NCBI GenBank assembly: GCA_947589615.1
Contig: CANQBU010000016.1
Coordinates: 1-14,137 of the forward strand
From: an uncultured Clostridia bacterium
GTDB taxonomy: Bacteria; Bacillota; Clostridia; Christensenellales; UBA1242
Length of the DNA: 14,137 bases
Reading direction: 5' to 3'
Below the pieces are notes generated by a model. The model had not been told where the DNA came from and ran no database searches. It worked only from the letters and a program-made list of their open reading frames with translations. The translations under genes were made by a program, and so were the position numbers. Numbering within the stretch: the stretch's first letter is position 1; the number at the start of each line of letters is the position of its first letter. Below are positions 8,501-14,137 of the stretch, in pieces.

Positions 8501-11500
8501 GAGTACATATAAATCTGATATAAAATATTTAGTTGGAAGGAGTATAACAAAGCCAAATTCGGAAGAATTAAGTAAATTTACATATGATGGCAAGATTAAA
8601 GGAATTTACGACATGCAATTTTCAACATTGGGGCTGCCAAGAAGTGTTGTTATTCCTGTGCAGAATAAATTAACTATTCAAAAATATGAGTTCTCATGGC
8701 TTACTTACTCGTCAGCTCTATGGGGTGCTGGTTTTTCTCCGAGCCAAAGACCTATAAATGGAAAAACCATAGCGACATATTATGCTTATGACTATTTTTC
8801 AAAAAATACGAATGAGTTTACACAAGATAAAGATATTGATACATACTATAAGTTTAAAGGCTTAAATTTTAACAATCACAACCTTATTGGTTCATCTTTG
8901 GGTAGTGGCAATGCAATCGAAAATGCTGCCACACACATTGATGAATTGAAATTTAAAACGAGAAGTCTGGAAACTTTGGATGAAACCGATTTAGAAACAT
9001 ACACCTTAACCATTGAGGGTAATAATTATTATTTGGCAGATGGCGATAATTTCAATAAGCTTTTTAATGCTGGGACATTTATAGCTAGCAGTAGCATTAC
9101 TTCAAAAGATTTACCTTATGTTCCAAATATAAAATATTATTCCATAATAGTAAAAAAAGGTGACAAAACATGCCAAGCTAGTGTTACAGGTGTTTCAACT
9201 GATGGAATTGGTAATACAACAGTTTCATTTCAAGTTTATAGTGAGAAAGAAATTGAAGGTCAATATGATATTAACGTAAAACTAAACTACAATGAAACTG
9301 TGCAATTGTCCGTAACAAATCTGAAATTTTATCGTGTGCAAGACGATGATTATTCTTTAGGTGTAAAATTGCCTATAAAAGGAGAGAGACTTAAAGGATA
9401 CAGTCTTACAACTCAAGAAGGTACAAAATATGATAATGTTGTTAAAGTAAGTAAAAAACAATATGAATACGAAGATTTGAATAGCCATAAATATATCTAT
9501 GAGCCTTCCGATGAAGCTGAAAATGACTTTATATATTTGGCATACAAAGAGCTTAAAACAAATGGTGATGATACTGAGTATATCTATATCCCTAACGCAT
9601 TGTTACAAATACCGGGTGGCACGATAAAACGTGTAAATCTTCAAGAAATACTCGTTACGACAGAAGAAGATGGAAATGATGAATACTTGCCTTTGAAACC
9701 AAGCACTAAAGGTCAGATAAAGGAAATAAATGAAGATCCGGCAGTGTCAAAAGAAGAAAAAGATAAGGCATTGTCAGACAAAGAAAAAGACGAGGCATTT
9801 GCAAAAAACGTAAAAGCTTTGACGGATGCAATCGCAAACTCACTGCAATCTAAATCTGTCGAACAGCAAGATGTAAAAATATTATATAACAGAGTTCGTG
9901 AGGGGACTTCGGTTACACGTTCATTATCAAGTCATATGACTCAACTTTATTCAGTAAATAAAGAAATTCAGAGTGGCAGTGATGAACTTCCTACTCAATT
10001 TAGCAATCAAGTTGGAGAAGTTAGAGGATTTGTTGACACTCTTGGCGGTATAAGCAATCAGGGCAGTAATACATTTTATTCAAGTAATATACTTCCAGCT
10101 AGTGGAAACCTTGTTGCGGTTAGCGGAGAAGAAGTGATATTTGCTCAGTCGGGCGATAGGCTTGTGACAAATGATGAAGGTAAAATAACGATAAATGGAT
10201 ATACTGCTACCATTTCTTTAACAAGCGATCGTAAGTTGAAGATTGAAGTTGATCGCTCAGGTCTTGGACAAACGCTAATCAATTATTTTACGAACTTGAA
10301 ATACTATTATAATGAAACACTTGATACCCGCTCTTCGGAAAAGAAAGTTTACGATTATCTTAATCAAGATGAAATGGAAAAGAAAGGTATATATGACGTT
10401 AATAATGCTGGCAAATTAACATATGAGAAGAGAGTTTATATTGAAGATGAAGAAGGGAATAAAGATTATGGCTTTATCTATGCAGGTATAGAAATAAAAG
10501 GTGTAAGTCAAACAGTAAAACCAAAAGAATATAAACTTGGAGATATAATAGTAAAATATGGAACGGAAACAATATCATGGAAAAATTATCTTCAATATGT
10601 CCCTTCTACGGATCAAGGCACAAGTGTAAATAAAGGAACTATTGGATTCAATACCGGTTATGGTGCAAAGATGCTCGTAGACAACACAAGCAATACACAA
10701 GAAAGCATAGATATTGTTTATAAAGCAATAGTGAAAATAAATGACTCCGAACAACAAACTAGCAGACGAATCGCTGATGGTAGTGGAGGCAGAGTTGATT
10801 TAAATCTCACTCTTTCTAATGAAGATATTTCTAATCCTATAACAAAACTATATCTTGAGTTGAATGCACTACCTACTTATAAGATAGGATCAGCTGCAAA
10901 GGAAGAGAGCTATGATTATAAATTCTTAATTAAAGATCCAGCTCAAAATGCATACTATCAAGTTGAACTGAAGGACTTTGATGAAAAAACACTTCCACTA
11001 AGCAGCTCAGAGGATACAACAATTACACTTGACGAAATATCAAGTGTAACAATGTTCCATCTAAACGGTAATAATATTGTAGACTACTATATAAAAGTAA
11101 GTTATTATGAACGGACAGAAGAGGCGATATATGATGATAGTATAGACCCGCCTTATTCTAGACCTGAGACCACAACAAAGACTTATACTTACAGTATTAA
11201 TTTATTAAATGGAGATGGCGAACAAATATTCTATGAATATTCTTTTGAAAATAATGATTTTTCTGGAAAATTATATTTCGATGCACAAGGGCAACATATC
11301 AAAGGTAGAGTTGTAAGTAATGAATTGACCCTCTCTACTGGAGGAACCTTAAAAATTGCTGATCCACAAAAAAGTACTGGTTCATATGTTGAAGATGACG
11401 ATGGCTATCTTATATTTGAAGATACAAACTTAAATGGGCAATACTATATAGGTGGCACTAATTCTTATGAAATTAATTTAAAAGGTGGAAAATATACTTG

Positions 11501-13310
11501 TGAAAATCAAGATAAAATTGTGGATAAAAATGGAAATGAAGTTGGAACTTTAAAAATAAACGATAGTGGTCAATACATAGTATTATTTAAATCTGCAAAT
11601 TTAAATGGAGAACGAAGCTTGCAGATGAGAGGTGCTAACCAATATAATGACTTATCATCATATTCTGATATTTATGGTCCTACAGGGATAAAATTTGAAC
11701 ATGGTGTTAACGATCCAGCAATAAAAGGTCTAAATATTAATTCGTTTGATAAAATTTTTAAATTATCAATGCAGCAACATTCAAACGGAATTATATATTA
11801 TGTTTATTTAGATAGCATAAAATATGATATGGTATTATCACTTGAAGCTGAGAATAATGAAATCTATGAATCTCAAGCAACCATTCCTCAATTTACTTAT
11901 GAAAGTTTTGACTGGGTTCAATACAAGCCAATTGATATTAATTTCAGCGAAAACGTATCACTTAGTAAGTATGATGAAAATGGCATGCGTCTTGATGAAA
12001 TTAACCTTTTCAGTGACAATGAATTTTTGGCGTCAAACAAAGCAGAATTTTGTCGAAAACAAGATGGGAATTATCAAATATTTTTAACTGAATCGAATTA
12101 TAAAGGCTATATATATGCACGGGCAAAGTTGGCGGTAAAACTTGAAGACAAAGGAGAGCTATCTGCTGGAAAGCCATTAGCGGCAGGAGATATAATTCTC
12201 ACTAAAGATATTTCATTCTCTAACCTTATTGGTATTAATATTGATGGAGTAAAAGTTCAACATATAATTAAAAATTCATCAACCAATATTATAGGAAACG
12301 GTTACTTTATTTCATACTTCGGTGACTCATTGTTTAATAGGGTTAGAACAGATCCCGACGCTGAAAAATGGATTCGAGAGACAAACTTTTTGGGAGATAC
12401 AAGAGAATCAACTTCGATGTTGGTAGCAGAAAGTAATATCACAGATGGCGGAACAGCAAGTATAGTAAACTGCAATATTTATGGAACATTTGTGAATAAT
12501 TTTGCGGATGATACCTCTGGCAATACTCCTGTGATAGCACAAAGCTCAAGTAATCTTAAATTCAGCAATTTTAATACCTATGTTTCGGTAAATACGCTTT
12601 ACAAAATAACAAAGGCTGACAGATTAAAATTGTTTGATACTACAAATGATAAATTAAGCGATATTACTAATTATGGGGTTATAGACTTGGAAGACGGGGC
12701 GCATGGTGATACAGCTGGTTCTAAAGGTTCAGCTGGAATGGGCTTATCATATTATAATGACTCATCAGCGCAGGGAAGCACTACTTGCAAAAATAATGGA
12801 ATTGTTAAACTCGGAATTGGAGGCAATGGTGGAGCCGGTGGTGAGACAAACAGAACTGCAGTGGGAACCACAACTGGAATACAACCAGCTAATAATGGAC
12901 AATCGGGAAATATTTGGGACAACGATGATGAAGGTATTAAACTGTATGAACCAAAAAATTCTCTAGTGGGACCTGTTAGCAGATTGGAATTCAATCCAGG
13001 ATATACTCTATTACAAGAAAAGAATTCCGGATCGTTTTGGTCGTATCATAGTACCTTGTTCGGAGGAGAAATAGACTGGTTCCTAAGGAGTAATGAAATA
13101 AAGGTGGAGTATTCAAAGATTCAGGCTCCTGATACAAAAATGTCGATTGAAGCCGTAAAAACGGAAGGAGAGCAAGCAGATGCGGCTTATCCGATCGTTA
13201 TTAATAAAAATGGAGGGTTTTCTAAATTTGATTTAAAAAGTGTCTTTGATGCTGTTTATGATCTTCAAGGTGCCGGTGCTGACTTTGTCCCTCCAACTGA
13301 AAAACAATAA
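5475..13310 (+). CDS. Giant GLUG-repeat, adhesin-like surface protein, downstream part (continuation after frameshift)
   Basis: This frame opens after a TAA at 5472-5474 and immediately reads NFGGLVGDASHV, a normal GLUG motif, so it continues the preceding frame rather than starting a new gene. Internal starts (GTG 5574, ATG 5586) have no Shine-Dalgarno sequence. Layout by base: GLUG and beta-helix-like sequence 5475-8200, with a lead-in at about 7115-7260 (FILKNDIDF...FKGIFDGQNKTIKNM) and four close GLUG units at 7662-8085; an unrecognised beta-rich, Tyr/Asn/Lys-rich region about 8430-12120, possibly Ig-like folds; a Lys/Glu-rich linker at about 9720-9815; a second beta-helix-like stretch about 12170-12600 (DIILTKDISFSNL...IIGNGYFISYF); a Gly-rich segment 12693-12912; and a unique C-terminus ending ADFVPPTEKQ. 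No LPXTG, no terminal hydrophobic helix and no recognisable S-layer, LysM or choline-binding module is visible, so attachment to the cell is unexplained. About ten cysteines in 2,600 residues. The stop is TAA at 13308-13310. Confidence 0.85.
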   Translation, partial: CLDTLSTYNFGGLVGDASHVTSAGGNVRYNASVVYSLMTSFNAKYQQTSKTANALFGGSNVSVKSPSNTENPEGFASVFYNHAVVLLTDENGTDESYSSNQNDNLGYVSRFENTNTSGENLKDAITNALRSFVNFEPGHKLNPYSLSTAEDGYQIIKSDPYTFNGRSYYIVGNETFNSKITNNAEISELRNIAIFGDRSYVKFDNSASHFREGTHGLFDYMNGYSSISGMAIDANIIYDNIATGNYGILVGQMFEHSIVYAINVRGTLDVGGNEAPSSVSGLVGELTSGHIYDVSTDLDIRYRAKEGGKVYGLTSLKTDNSDYQRIEDSFTGGSIQTLISANVTAFANFHGSTSIENCYAYPKLDIRDYTNATNTSSGTVTVFNTDVKDKNLFYDINGLNYEDIKNTVGDQQRSFAYLRREEGSDIKYFSIDDRWTNNYNFNYGYPTLRYQYLNVSSYAILTRSIKKSDRLAEDDGAARLISPDPLQTDDEYYDKYITENTYTRLENGDVPYSDTTKKYYFMIPNVSLLIRMNDVHKTENNTPDGLTKNFILKNDIDFIKLMIENAKTSIHSAPLSGGRDFKGIFDGQNKTIKNMGKEFSGDNEGKESLFTSISGSPTDKARVMNLRLTDVDSKQYSVLARDRIENAEISNIMLSGNFEIKSNESAGESAGESADGAEESAEVQMIVGGLAPKAIKTSLYAITNAIQINVKGESTYTMTDDNKVNYAVVGGIVGELQQNSTMKYCSNYGPINAATKDVATDGEVIIAGGLVGVATSGTTISYSYNSTSVLSNYASTIDGTKTCSTKGRFYAGGLVGYTMEYATIEYSYNSGMIKAGNKSNNDAAYAAGITAYIKSGGLIDNCYNEGAIEALGENPATEWRFIDNKFVLKQTQAKRNVYAYGIAYAAAKTADIVSCKIIAPNNEETTLYDIINNNGVVMDGDNSTIIEIPWTNIRSSATGGWNYDFNGLGVKQQDTSFSSNDGVYQAISFDISRKHTEVVSTIIVTTPVWSTYKSDIKYLVGRSITKPNSEELSKFTYDGKIKGIYDMQFSTLGLPRSVVIPVQNKLTIQKYEFSWLTYSSALWGAGFSPSQRPINGKTIATYYAYDYFSKNTNEFTQDKDIDTYYKFKGLNFNNHNLIGSSLGSGNAIENAATHIDELKFKTRSLETLDETDLETYTLTIEGNNYYLADGDNFNKLFNAGTFIASSSITSKDLPYVPNIKYYSIIVKKGDKTCQASVTGVSTDGIGNTTVSFQVYSEKEIEGQYDINVKLNYNETVQLSVTNLKFYRVQDDDYSLGVKLPIKGERLKGYSLTTQEGTKYDNVVKVSKKQYEYEDLNSHKYIYEPSDEAENDFIYLAYKELKTNGDDTEYIYIPNALLQIPGGTIKRVNLQEILVTTEEDGNDEYLPLKPSTKGQIKEINEDPAVSKEEKDKALSDKEKDEAFAKNVKALTDAIANSLQSKSVEQQDVKILYNRVREGTSVTRSLSSHMTQLYSVNKEIQSGSDELPTQFSNQVGEVRGFVDTLGGISNQGSNTFYSSNILPASGNLVAVSGEEVIFAQSGDRLVTNDEGKITINGYTATISLTSDRKLKIEVDRSGLGQTLINYFTNLKYYYNETLDTRSSEKKVYDYLNQDEMEKKGIYDVNNAGKLTYEKRVYIEDEEGNKDYGFIYAGIEIKGVSQTVKPKEYKLGDIIVKYGTETISWKNYLQYVPSTDQGTSVNKGTIGFNTGYGAKMLVDNTSNTQESIDIVYKAIVKINDSEQQTSRRIADGSGGRVDLNLTLSNEDISNPITKLYLELNALPTYKIGSAAKEESYDYKFLIKDPAQNAYYQVELKDFDEKTLPLSSSEDTTITLDEISSVTMFHLNGNNIVDYYIKVSYYERTEEAIYDDSIDPPYSRPETTTKTYTYSINLLNGDGEQIFYEYSFENNDFSGKLYFDAQGQHIKGRVVSNELTLSTGGTLKIADPQKSTGSYVEDDDGYLIFEDTNLNGQYYIGGTNSYEINLKGGKYTCENQDKIVDKNGNEVGTLKINDSGQYIVLFKSANLNGERSLQMRGANQYNDLSSYSDIYGPTGIKFEHGVNDPAIKGLNINSFDKIFKLSMQQHSNGIIYYVYLDSIKYDMVLSLEAENNEIYESQATIPQFTYESFDWVQYKPIDINFSENVSLSKYDENGMRLDEINLFSDNEFLASNKAEFCRKQDGNYQIFLTESNYKGYIYARAKLAVKLEDKGELSAGKPLAAGDIILTKDISFSNLIGINIDGVKVQHIIKNSSTNIIGNGYFISYFGDSLFNRVRTDPDAEKWIRETNFLGDTRESTSMLVAESNITDGGTASIVNCNIYGTFVNNFADDTSGNTPVIAQSSSNLKFSNFNTYVSVNTLYKITKADRLKLFDTTNDKLSDITNYGVIDLEDGAHGDTAGSKGSAGMGLSYYNDSSAQGSTTCKNNGIVKLGIGGNGGAGGETNRTAVGTTTGIQPANNGQSGNIWDNDDEGIKLYEPKNSLVGPVSRLEFNPGYTLLQEKNSGSFWSYHSTLFGGEIDWFLRSNEIKVEYSKIQAPDTKMSIEAVKTEGEQADAAYPIVINKNGGFSKFDLKSVFDAVYDLQGAGADFVPPTEKQ
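7464..7520 (+). repeat. 12-nt tandem repeat encoding ESAG/ESAD units
   Basis: Units of GAAAGTGCAGGC occur at 7464 and 7476 (identical), then GAAAGTGCAGAC at 7488, a shortened GGTGCAGAA at 7500 and GAAAGTGCAGAA at 7509. The product is an acidic, Ala/Ser/Gly-rich linker (ESAGESAGESADGAEESAEV) immediately before the GLUG unit IVGGLAPKA. It looks like a flexible spacer produced by slippage, and copy-number change would stay in frame. Confidence 0.9.
7527..8085 (+). repeat. GLUG repeats, third block (5 copies, two alike at DNA level)
   Basis: Cores: IVGGLAPKA (7530), VGGIVGEL (7659), AGGLVGVA (7773), AGGLVGYT (7905) and AAGITAYI (8010), each followed by a second conserved strand such as ISYSYNS or IEYSYNSG. 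The units at 7773 and 7905 share an identical 19-nt stretch (7772-7790 and 7904-7922) and an identical 15-nt stretch (7818-7832 and 7950-7964), both exactly 132 nt apart. This indicates a comparatively recent 44-codon duplication. The last unit (AAGITAY) is degenerate. Confidence 0.8.
12693..12912 (+). other. Glycine-rich segment near the C-terminus of the giant protein
   Basis: The protein here reads DGAHGDTAGSKGSAGMG, then KLGIGGNGGAGGETN and QPANNGQSGN, with Gly at roughly every third residue in places but no sustained Gly-X-Y register. It is likely a flexible or polyglycine-helix-like stalk between the second beta-helix-like region and the C-terminal segment. This is a compositional observation, with no family assignment. 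Confidence 0.6.
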
Positions 13311-13325
13311 ATTAAGGATACAAAA

Positions 13326-13367
13326 ATGGTTATTCTAAGAAATTGTTCTTTTAAACTTCAAAATTAG
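13326..13367 (+). CDS. Possible 13-codon leader peptide
   Basis: An ATG at 13326 is preceded by AAGGA at 13314-13318 with a 7-nt gap, a better ribosome binding site than the one in front of the radC-like gene. It encodes MVILRNCSFKLQN and stops with TAG. It starts 15 nt after the giant gene's stop and precedes a series of hairpins, the arrangement expected of a leader peptide. There is no run of one amino acid that would name a sensed signal. Short ORFs with an upstream purine run arise by chance in AT-rich DNA, so this is tentative. Confidence 0.2.
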   Translation: MVILRNCSFKLQN

Positions 13368-13396
13368 CTTGTTTACAAAAAGTTAAATGAGAGGTA

Positions 13397-13423
13397 TTGC
13401 ACAAGCTGTCGATTGATGTGCAA
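13397..13423 (+). repeat. Short inverted repeat, 7-bp arms
   Basis: TTGCACA at 13397-13403 pairs with TGTGCAA at 13417-13423 around a 13-nt loop. The right arm overlaps by two bases the outer left arm (AAGGTAAA, 13422-13429) of the larger hairpin next door, so the two cannot both form completely. Alone it is too weak to call a terminator. Confidence 0.4.
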
Positions 13424-13476
13424 GGTAAAATTAAATGGACTTACAACAAAAAAGTTGTAAGTCCATGATTTACCTT
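13422..13476 (+). terminator. Large hairpin, probable (bidirectional) terminator or palindromic element
   Basis: A perfect 13-bp stem, ATGGACTTACAAC (13435-13447) with GTTGTAAGTCCAT (13454-13466), closes an A6 loop. It is extended by an outer 8-bp stem, AAGGTAAA (13422-13429) with TTTACCTT (13469-13476), across a small asymmetric internal loop. Only a short T run (TTTT, 13475-13478) follows on the + strand; on the - strand the loop is T6 and the exit side reads TTAATTTTACC. The position between two genes suits transcription termination. The stem length and near-symmetry would also suit a miniature palindromic repeat, or an RNA structure controlling the following gene. Confidence 0.5.
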
Positions 13477-13491
13477 TTAATCTGTAAGTCC
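13437..13491 (+). promoter_or_regulatory. Competing hairpin arms upstream of radC-like gene
   Basis: GGACTTACA at 13437-13445 can pair with either of two identical downstream 9-mers, TGTAAGTCC at 13456-13464 or TGTAAGTCC at 13483-13491. The first forms the compact hairpin; the second would loop out about 37 nt and free the first arm. Mutually exclusive pairings between a mini-ORF and a gene are the hallmark of attenuator-type leaders, but the second copy could equally be the remains of a duplicated palindrome. The identical arms are seen directly; regulation is inferred. Confidence 0.3.
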
Positions 13492-13546
13492 GTAAAAGAG
13501 AAAATAAAAGGAATTTGGCTGGATTTACAAAAGAAAAATTTAATTA

Positions 13547-13554
13547 AAAGAGAG
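13547..13554 (+). promoter_or_regulatory. Ribosome binding site of the radC-like gene
   Basis: AAAGAGAG ends 6 nt before the ATG at 13561. It is a purine run matching the anti-Shine-Dalgarno only in part (GAG), but it is well placed and supports ATG 13561 as the start. No upstream in-frame start carries RadC-like sequence. Confidence 0.55.
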
Positions 13555-13560
13555 AAATAT

Positions 13561-14137
13561 ATGAAAACAGATAATAAAACAAACAATAAAAATAAAAAAT
13601 GTATACATGACGGACATAGAAAGAGATTGCTTAACACCGTCAACGAGGTTGGACTAGAGCCACTTAGCCGCTATCAAGCGATGGAATTCTTCTTATTTTA
13701 TATTTTTCCAAGAGGAGATGTAAATCCATTATCACATAAATTGCTTGACAGATTTGAGGGTGTTTCTTCGGTCATTGATGCATCTGTTGAGGATTTAATG
13801 GAAGTCGAAGGGCTTGGCGAAACGACAGCGAAAAAGATTCATGCGATGTCAGAAATGTTTTTCTACTATGCGATGGATAAAATTAATCAAAGTAGAATAA
13901 AAGATATGGCGGATTTTTATGACTATCTTGAAACATTTTTAAGATTGCGCACAGAAGAAAATGTTTTCTTATTTGGTGTTGATAGCAGTGGAGCAATAAC
14001 AAGAGGAAGGCGTTTTGCTAAGGGCGATTCCAATATGGTTGGTGTAAACATGACCGATGTCCTTTTATACATTTCAACATATAAAGTCTCTCGATTAATA
14101 CTTGTGCATAATCATCCTGACGGGAGTTGTGAACCTT
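13561..14137 (+). CDS. radC: RadC/JPF-type JAMM-domain protein (3' partial)
   Basis: The first 192 codons are present and the gene runs off the right edge. After a Lys/Asn-rich start, residues 16-23 are HDGHRKRL, the opening motif of the UPF0758/RadC N-terminal domain. ALE/LLFY-like sequence (40-50, AMEFFLFYIFP) and PRGDVNPLSHKLLDRF (50-65) follow, also typical of RadC. Residues 79-96 (LMEVEGLGETTAKKIHAM) form a helix-hairpin-helix, usually a DNA-binding element. The JAMM metalloprotease-like domain begins near 130: Glu132 or Glu133 is a candidate catalytic acid, and His183 and His185 in HNHPDG are metal ligands; the final Ser and Asp ligand region lies outside the window. The usual motif is HNHPSG, so Asp187 is a variant, and the central strands (GVDSSGAITRGRRFAKGDSNMVGV) are divergent. 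RadC proteins were historically linked to DNA repair, but their biochemical role is unsettled. It starts 250 bp after the giant gene and is likely a separate unit. Confidence 0.88.
   Translation, partial: MKTDNKTNNKNKKCIHDGHRKRLLNTVNEVGLEPLSRYQAMEFFLFYIFPRGDVNPLSHKLLDRFEGVSSVIDASVEDLMEVEGLGETTAKKIHAMSEMFFYYAMDKINQSRIKDMADFYDYLETFLRLRTEENVFLFGVDSSGAITRGRRFAKGDSNMVGVNMTDVLLYISTYKVSRLILVHNHPDGSCEP

Noticed and set aside
11824..12966. Two 87-codon + strand frames (11824-12087 and 12703-12966)
   Set aside because: Both lie inside the giant gene in another frame, with compositions unlike a real protein and no ribosome binding site.
13515..13544. Possible promoter for the radC-like gene: TTGGCT, 18 nt, TTTAAT
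   Set aside because: The -35 box matches only three of six positions and such boxes are common in AT-rich DNA; not enough to annotate.
13311..13560. CRISPR array, tRNA or mobile-element ends in the intergenic region
   Set aside because: There are only two or three copies of a 9-nt arm with no regular spacers, no cloverleaf, and no transposase or target-site duplication.

Overview
The window is AT-rich (roughly one-third G+C by eye) and every supported gene lies on the + strand. Genes end in TAA, no in-frame TGA is read as tryptophan, and standard bacterial code 11 fits. The low G+C, the Asn/Ser/Thr/Tyr-rich giant secreted-type protein and the RadC-type neighbour suggest a Firmicutes/Clostridia-like bacterium, possibly an uncultured host-associated one. 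That placement is inference; there is no rRNA or marker gene to confirm it.

Bases 1-13310 are almost entirely one giant repetitive protein gene, cut at its 5' end by the window edge and split by a single -1 frameshift near 5475-5504. The two halves, 1-5586 and 5475-13310, join into one continuous pattern of GLUG-like repeats (cores such as GGLVGYA and GFVGTN), together at least about 4,436 residues. The first ~60% is GLUG repeat and right-handed beta-helix-like sequence. A long unrecognised beta-rich region follows, then a short Lys/Glu-rich linker, a second beta-helix-like stretch, a glycine-rich segment and an unrecognised C-terminus. No LPXTG motif or C-terminal membrane segment is visible. 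The best reading is a secreted or surface-exposed, adhesin-like structural protein. Two 12-nt in-frame microsatellite-like tracts (NTDN and ESAG units) interrupt it.

Bases 13311-13560 are a 250-bp intergenic region. It contains a 13-codon mini-ORF with a good ribosome binding site, then nested inverted repeats that share arms. The central one is a perfect 13-bp stem with an A6 loop, which could be a terminator for the giant gene, part of an attenuator-like leader for the next gene, or a mobile palindromic repeat.

Bases 13561-14137 hold the first 192 codons of a divergent RadC/JAMM-family gene: UPF0758-type N-terminus, helix-hairpin-helix, then an HNHPDG metal-binding motif. It is cut by the right edge of the window. 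Nothing in the sequence ties RadC to the function of the giant protein; the hairpins suggest they are separate transcription units.
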